Assembly: GCA_947258805.1 (NCBI GenBank)
Contig: CAMYJV010000038.1
Span: 54,152 to 64,851, forward strand
Reading direction: 5' to 3'
DNA: 10,700 bases
From: an uncultured Gammaproteobacteria bacterium
Lineage (GTDB): Bacteria > Pseudomonadota > Gammaproteobacteria > GCA-2729495
Shown here: piece by piece, positions 7,181-10,700 of the stretch
How the letters are laid out: the number at the start of each line of letters is the position of its first letter
Position numbering within the stretch: the first letter of the stretch is position 1
The notes under the pieces: generated by a model
What the model was told of the DNA's origin: nothing
What the model saw: the letters and a program-made list of their open reading frames with translations, nothing else
The model's database searches: none
Position numbers and translations under genes: made by a program

Positions 7181-7945
7181 TCAGGCCGGCGTGCGGACCT
7201 TGTAATTGCCGCGGGCTTCGTCGAACTCGAGCACGACCTGACCCTGCTTGGCGGTATCTTCGAGGAGGTCTGAGAAGCTCTTGTATCCGTAATATGCTTC
7301 GCTGAAACCGGGATACACCCGTTTTACCGTTTGCTTCACCATGGAGCCCCAGACCGGGTCGTAGTCCGACTCCAGCGACTCGACGGTCTCCGCGATTCGG
7401 TCCAGCGCCTCCTGCACCTTCGTTGATTTGGCCTTGCCCTTGCTGCTTCGCTTCTTGCGCGTGCTGCGTTTGCGCGACACCTCGATCAGGTCGTCGTAGT
7501 ACACGAACTCGTCGCAGCTCGAGGCCAGGATATTCGATGTGGAGTTGCGCACCCCGCAGCCGAGTACCCGTTTGTCGTTCTCCTTGAGCTTGGACACCAG
7601 CGGCGAGAAGTCGCTGTCACCGGTGAGCAGTGCGAACACATCGATATGGGTCTTCGAATAGCATAGGTCGATCGCGTCCACCACCATCCGGATGTCGGCA
7701 CTGTTCTTGCCGCTCATGCGCGAGCGCGGAATGTCTACCAGCTCGATGCCGAGGCGGTGAAACTCCCGGGTGAATTTCTCGTACTGGCTCCAGTCGCAAT
7801 AGGCTCGCTTGTAGACGATCCGGCCCTTCTCCAGCAGCCGCTTGGTGATCAGTTCGATCTGGAACTCGGCGCCCTTGATGTCCTTGACCCCAAGGGCGAG
7901 GTTTTCGAAGTCTACGAATACGGCAATTTTTGGTTCGTCGTTCAT
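7181..7945 (-). CDS. NYN-domain (PIN-like) putative RNase with C-terminal LOTUS/OST-HTH domain
   Basis: The 254-residue product is probably a cytoplasmic RNase of the NYN (LabA/limkain-b1-like) family. The PIN-like catalytic domain (about 5-155) keeps the expected acidic residues: Asp12 in VFVDFENLA, Asp84 in KNSADIRMVVD (also Asp90), and Asp110/Asp112 in LLTGDSDFSPLV. These would bind the divalent metal for RNA cleavage. A basic linker (158-176, RKRSTRKKRSSKGKAKSTK) likely contacts nucleic acid. Residues about 176-254 (WGSMVKQTVKRVYPGFSEAYYGYKSFSDLLED within it) match an OST-HTH/LOTUS winged helix, an RNA-binding module often paired with NYN in bacteria. The target RNA is unknown. The start codon overlaps the stop of the upstream antiporter ORF (ATGA), and the Shine-Dalgarno site is weak, so translation may depend on coupling. 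Family assignment is strong; function is inferred. Confidence 0.92.
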   Translation of the reverse strand: MNDEPKIAVFVDFENLALGVKDIKGAEFQIELITKRLLEKGRIVYKRAYCDWSQYEKFTREFHRLGIELVDIPRSRMSGKNSADIRMVVDAIDLCYSKTHIDVFALLTGDSDFSPLVSKLKENDKRVLGCGVRNSTSNILASSCDEFVYYDDLIEVSRKRSTRKKRSSKGKAKSTKVQEALDRIAETVESLESDYDPVWGSMVKQTVKRVYPGFSEAYYGYKSFSDLLEDTAKQGQVVLEFDEARGNYKVRTPA

Positions 7946-8382
7946 GGCGCCAGTTTATCAGTCCGGTCCGGCGAGCGTTGCGGCGCGCCTGTCGCGGGCA
8001 TCAGCCGTCCGAGCCACAACGGCACCAGCAGCGCGGTTGCAACCACCACCAGGCTCATCGCGCCGAGCACCTCGGGAGGTACATGGTCGGCGCCCATGCG
8101 TGCACCCTGCAACATGATGATCATCGCGATCTCGGCGCGCGGCACCATGCTGACACCGATCAGCCAGCCGCGCCGGCCGTCCAGCATCAGCATGGCTGGC
8201 AGGCCGGCGCCGGCCAGCTTGCCGATTAGCGCGGCGGCGAACAGCGTCAGCCCGATGGCCAGGCCAACCAGCACGAAACCTACCAGCGGCTGTACCTGCA
8301 GTCGCAGACAGGTCTGGCGGATATGCGTTGCGGCAATCGCGATGACACCGGCAATCATGACCAAGGGCAGGCTATCAATCAT
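7942..8382 (-). pseudogene. Cation:proton antiporter (CPA2 type) with large internal in-frame deletion
   Basis: The 146-residue ORF joins both ends of a CPA2/KefB-like antiporter. Residues 1-44 look like the normal N-terminus: one helix, then LRLQVQPLVGFVLVGLAIG, as in the start of helix two. From about 45 the sequence matches the C-terminal helices instead: LTLFAAALIGKLAGAG, GWLIGVSMVPRAEIAMIIM with the conserved Arg/Glu, and PPEVLGAMSLVVVATALLVP. A full family member has about 390 residues and 11-13 helices. The missing middle, some 240 residues, includes the helix-five aspartates that bind the ion, so transport is not expected. The join falls near 8248-8258 and keeps the frame. A stop at 8394-8392 lies just upstream of ATG 8382, so this is not simply a late start. 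It overlaps the NYN gene by ATGA, and may now serve only as its leader cistron. Assembly collapse is possible. Confidence 0.72.
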
Positions 8383-8470
8383 GGAGCCATGCTAGCCGGG
8401 GCTGTCGAGGTCGCCCATAGGTAATAAGCGCTGGTTGGGTCAGGCCTCCAGTAGCTGCGACAATGAGCGC

Positions 8471-10639
8471 ATGAAAGCCGCCCGCGCCCTGTTTTCCTAC
8501 CAGTCGCCCACGCCGGCGGCCCCCCCGTGCCCGTTCCTGCCCATGACCCGCGCGGAGATGGAGCAGCTGGGCTGGGACGCCTGCGACGTGATCCTGGTGA
8601 CCGGCGACGCCTACGTGGATCACCCGAGCTTCGGCATGGCCATTGTCGGGCGCTTTCTCGAGGCCCAGGGCTTTCGGGTCGGCATCATCGCGCAGCCCGA
8701 CTGGCGCAGCACCGACGCCTTCACCGAACTCGGCGAGCCGCGACTGTTCTTCGGCGTGACTGCCGGCAACATGGATTCGATGGTCAATCGCTACACGTCG
8801 GACCGGAAGATCCGGCGGGACGATGCCTATACGCCGGGAGGTGAAGGCGGCAGCCGGCCGGACCGGTCGGTGATCGTATACTCGCAGCGCCTGCGCGAGG
8901 CCTTTCCCGGCGCGCCCGTCGTGATCGGCGGCATCGAAGCGAGCCTGCGGCGGATTGCGCACTACGATTACTGGTCCGACAAGGTGCGCCGTTCGGTCTT
9001 GCTCGATGCCCGCGCCGACCTGCTGGTATTCGGCAACGGCGAGCGGCAGATCGCCGAGATCGCGCACCGGCTGGCCAACGGCGAAACCCTTGCCGACCTG
9101 CACGACGTGCGAGGCACGGCTTACGTTCGCGGCGAGTTTCCGCCGGATTGGACGGAACTCAACTCCGCTCATCTCGACATGCCAGGTCGGATCGACCCGC
9201 ACCCTGATCCCTATGCGATGGGGCCCGGGCAGAAACGGCGCGGCGAGACGGACAACACTGACCTGCCTCGTTCCCGCGCACCCGGTGAGCACACCGTCGT
9301 GCGTTTTGCCCGTGACCTGAAGCGCGCCCGGCGGGAACGCACGGCTATCCGCCTGCCGGCTTTCGAGCAGGTGCGCGACGATCCCGTGCTTTACGCTCAC
9401 GCGTCGCGCATCCTGCACACGGAGTCGAACCCCGGTAACGCCCACGCGCTGGTCCAGCGCCACGGTGACCGTGACGTGTGGCTCAACCCGCCGCCGATCC
9501 CGCTGAAGACTGCCGAACTCGACGCCGTTTACGAGTTGCCGTACCAGCGGCGTCCGCATCCGTTCTACGGTGACGCGCGCATTCCGGCCTACGAGATGAT
9601 CCGTTTTTCGATTGCAATCCAGCGCGGCTGCTTCGGTGGCTGCACCTTCTGTTCCATCACAGAGCACGAAGGCCGGATCATCCAGAGTCGCTCGGAGCAG
9701 TCCGTACTGCGCGAAATCGAAACTGTGCGGGACACGGTGCCCGGTTTTACCGGCGTGATTTCCGACCTCGGCGGGCCGACGGCAAACATGTACCGCCTGG
9801 CGTGCAAGAGCCGCAAGATCGAATCCGCGTGCCGGCGCCCGTCGTGCGTTTATCCGCGCATCTGTCCGAACCTCAATACCGACCACAAGCCACTGATCCG
9901 TCTGTACCGCAAGGCCCGCGAAATTGACGGAATCAAAAAGGTGTTGATCGCGTCGGGCGTGCGCTATGACCTGGCCGTTGAATCACCCGAGTATGTGAAG
10001 GAGCTGGCGCAACATCACACGGGCGGTTACCTGAAGATCGCGCCGGAGGCTATTGCCGAAGGCCCGTTGTCGATGATGATGAAGCCCGGTATCGGCACTT
10101 ATCACCGCTTCAAGGAATTGTTCGACCAGTACAGCAAGGAGGCGGGGAAAGAGCAGTACCTGATTCCGTACTTCATTGCGGCCCACCCGGGCACGTCAGA
10201 CCAGGACATGCTGGAGCTCGCCCTGTGGTTGAAGCAGAACGGATTTCGCGCCGACCAGGTGCAGGCCTTTCTGCCGTCGCCGATGGCCACCGCGACGGCC
10301 ATGTACCACAGTCGGCGTAACCCGCTGCGCCGTGTTTCACGCGGGAGCGAGCGCGTCAGGGTGCCGAGGGGCCTGCGGGTTCGTCAGTTGCACAAGGCCT
10401 TTTTGCGCTATCACGATGCGGAGAACTGGCCGCGCCTGCGGGCCGCGCTGCGGCGCATGGGGCGAGCGGACCTGATCGGCGATGGTGAACACCAGCTCGT
10501 GCCGGCCTGGCAGCCTGCCGGCACCGGCGGCCGGCGGCCGGCCCGCCCGGGCAAGGGCCGGCCCTTCAAAACGCAGCACACGGGTTTGCCGGATGCGAAG
10601 CCGGGCCGGCGCAGTAAACCGCGCCGGGGCAATGCGTGA
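8471..10639 (+). CDS. ygiQ: YgiQ family radical SAM protein
   Basis: The 722-residue product is close in length and order to E. coli YgiQ (about 739), a conserved cytoplasmic radical SAM protein whose reaction is not established. The N-terminal domain has [20 protein letters not shown] and [16 protein letters not shown]. The radical SAM core has C387-x3-C391-x2-C394 in [20 protein letters not shown], which would bind the [4Fe-4S] cluster and SAM. It is followed by [31 protein letters not shown] and [16 protein letters not shown]. One oddity is [11 protein letters not shown] (A527) where relatives have APEHTEEGPLS. The C-terminal 60 residues are Arg/Gly/Pro-rich and probably disordered. I chose ATG 8471, since the twelve residues added by TTG 8435 do not resemble the family. 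The gene stands alone, divergent from the antiporter ORF across 88 bp. Confidence 0.94.
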   Translation: MKAARALFSYQSPTPAAPPCPFLPMTRAEMEQLGWDACDVILVTGDAYVDHPSFGMAIVGRFLEAQGFRVGIIAQPDWRSTDAFTELGEPRLFFGVTAGNMDSMVNRYTSDRKIRRDDAYTPGGEGGSRPDRSVIVYSQRLREAFPGAPVVIGGIEASLRRIAHYDYWSDKVRRSVLLDARADLLVFGNGERQIAEIAHRLANGETLADLHDVRGTAYVRGEFPPDWTELNSAHLDMPGRIDPHPDPYAMGPGQKRRGETDNTDLPRSRAPGEHTVVRFARDLKRARRERTAIRLPAFEQVRDDPVLYAHASRILHTESNPGNAHALVQRHGDRDVWLNPPPIPLKTAELDAVYELPYQRRPHPFYGDARIPAYEMIRFSIAIQRGCFGGCTFCSITEHEGRIIQSRSEQSVLREIETVRDTVPGFTGVISDLGGPTANMYRLACKSRKIESACRRPSCVYPRICPNLNTDHKPLIRLYRKAREIDGIKKVLIASGVRYDLAVESPEYVKELAQHHTGGYLKIAPEAIAEGPLSMMMKPGIGTYHRFKELFDQYSKEAGKEQYLIPYFIAAHPGTSDQDMLELALWLKQNGFRADQVQAFLPSPMATATAMYHSRRNPLRRVSRGSERVRVPRGLRVRQLHKAFLRYHDAENWPRLRAALRRMGRADLIGDGEHQLVPAWQPAGTGGRRPARPGKGRPFKTQHTGLPDAKPGRRSKPRRGNA
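10553..10566. repeat. Perfect 14-bp palindrome AAGGGCCGGCCCTT inside the ygiQ tail
   Basis: A spacer-free palindrome lies within the low-complexity, GC-rich end of ygiQ, about 70 bp before its stop codon. It is inside coding sequence and not followed by a T-run, so it is not a clear terminator. It may simply reflect the GGCC-rich repeats here. Confidence 0.25.
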
Positions 10640-10700
10640 ACCGAGTCAACGCCGCTTGGCTCCACGCGAAAGTACTGTGGTGGGAAGGATCCTCTATGGA
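10632..10700 (+). CDS. Possible start of an unidentified gene, running off the window
   Basis: ATG 10632 overlaps the last eight bases of ygiQ in another frame and stays open to the end of the window, starting [22 protein letters not shown] at 10635 in a second frame also stays open, starting [16 protein letters not shown]. With at most 23 codons I cannot tell which is real, or name a family. The overlap arrangement is common for co-transcribed genes, which mildly favours a gene here. Confidence 0.25.
   Translation, partial: MREPSQRRLAPRESTVVGRILYG

Noticed and set aside
7181..7945. NYN-LOTUS gene as the toxin of a toxin-antitoxin or defence module
   Set aside because: There is no small antitoxin partner or other defence gene nearby; the neighbours are an antiporter remnant and an SRPBCC protein.
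8375..9886. A 503-codon open frame on the minus strand opposite ygiQ
   Set aside because: The plus strand encodes a clear YgiQ with radical SAM cysteines. The antisense translation is Arg/Val/Ala/Gly-rich with no recognisable fold, as expected in GC-rich DNA.
1..10700. CRISPR arrays, insertion sequences, attachment sites, tRNA or rRNA genes
   Set aside because: I found no spaced direct repeats, terminal inverted repeats with a transposase, or RNA gene signatures on either strand by reading.

Overview
The window looks like a chromosomal segment of a high-GC gammaproteobacterium. Housekeeping genes close to gammaproteobacterial versions (ttcA, ygiQ) sit among envelope and accessory genes. There are no phage, transposon, CRISPR, rRNA or tRNA signals, and coding density is very high, with no gene-free stretch above about 150 bases. 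The lineage cannot be fixed from the sequence alone.

Layout. The plus-strand block (1-3837) holds the 3' end of an FdhF/YdeP-type molybdopterin oxidoreductase, the tRNA thiolase ttcA, a trehalose-synthase-like GT4 glycosyltransferase broken by an internal frameshifting deletion, and an apparently exported dinucleotide-binding (F420-reductase-like) protein. The minus-strand block (3843-6194) reads from right to left. It starts with a membrane-anchored dienelactone-hydrolase-like protein that is translationally coupled to a VOC/glyoxalase-fold protein, followed by a DUF2799 lipoprotein. A divergent intergenic region with a perfect TATAAT and a 10-bp palindrome leads to a tiny secreted protein (6276-6503, plus). 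This runs tail to tail, 1 bp apart, with an exported SRPBCC protein (minus). Next, on the minus strand, a drastically shortened CPA2-type cation:proton antiporter ORF overlaps by ATGA a NYN-nuclease/LOTUS-domain gene. A plus-strand ygiQ radical SAM gene fills the right end, and a partial ORF may begin in its last bases.

How they fit together. I see no single pathway and no obvious new defence system. The shared themes are cell-envelope proteins (five of the smaller genes carry export or anchor signals) and RNA metabolism (ttcA and the NYN-LOTUS gene).

The strongest unexpected signal is that two unrelated genes have clean internal deletions. The glycosyltransferase lost about 29 codons around its nucleotide-sugar motif, with a frame change. 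The antiporter joins its first two helices directly to its last three, in frame. Either this genome is accumulating deletions, or the assembly contains collapsed segments; raw reads would decide.
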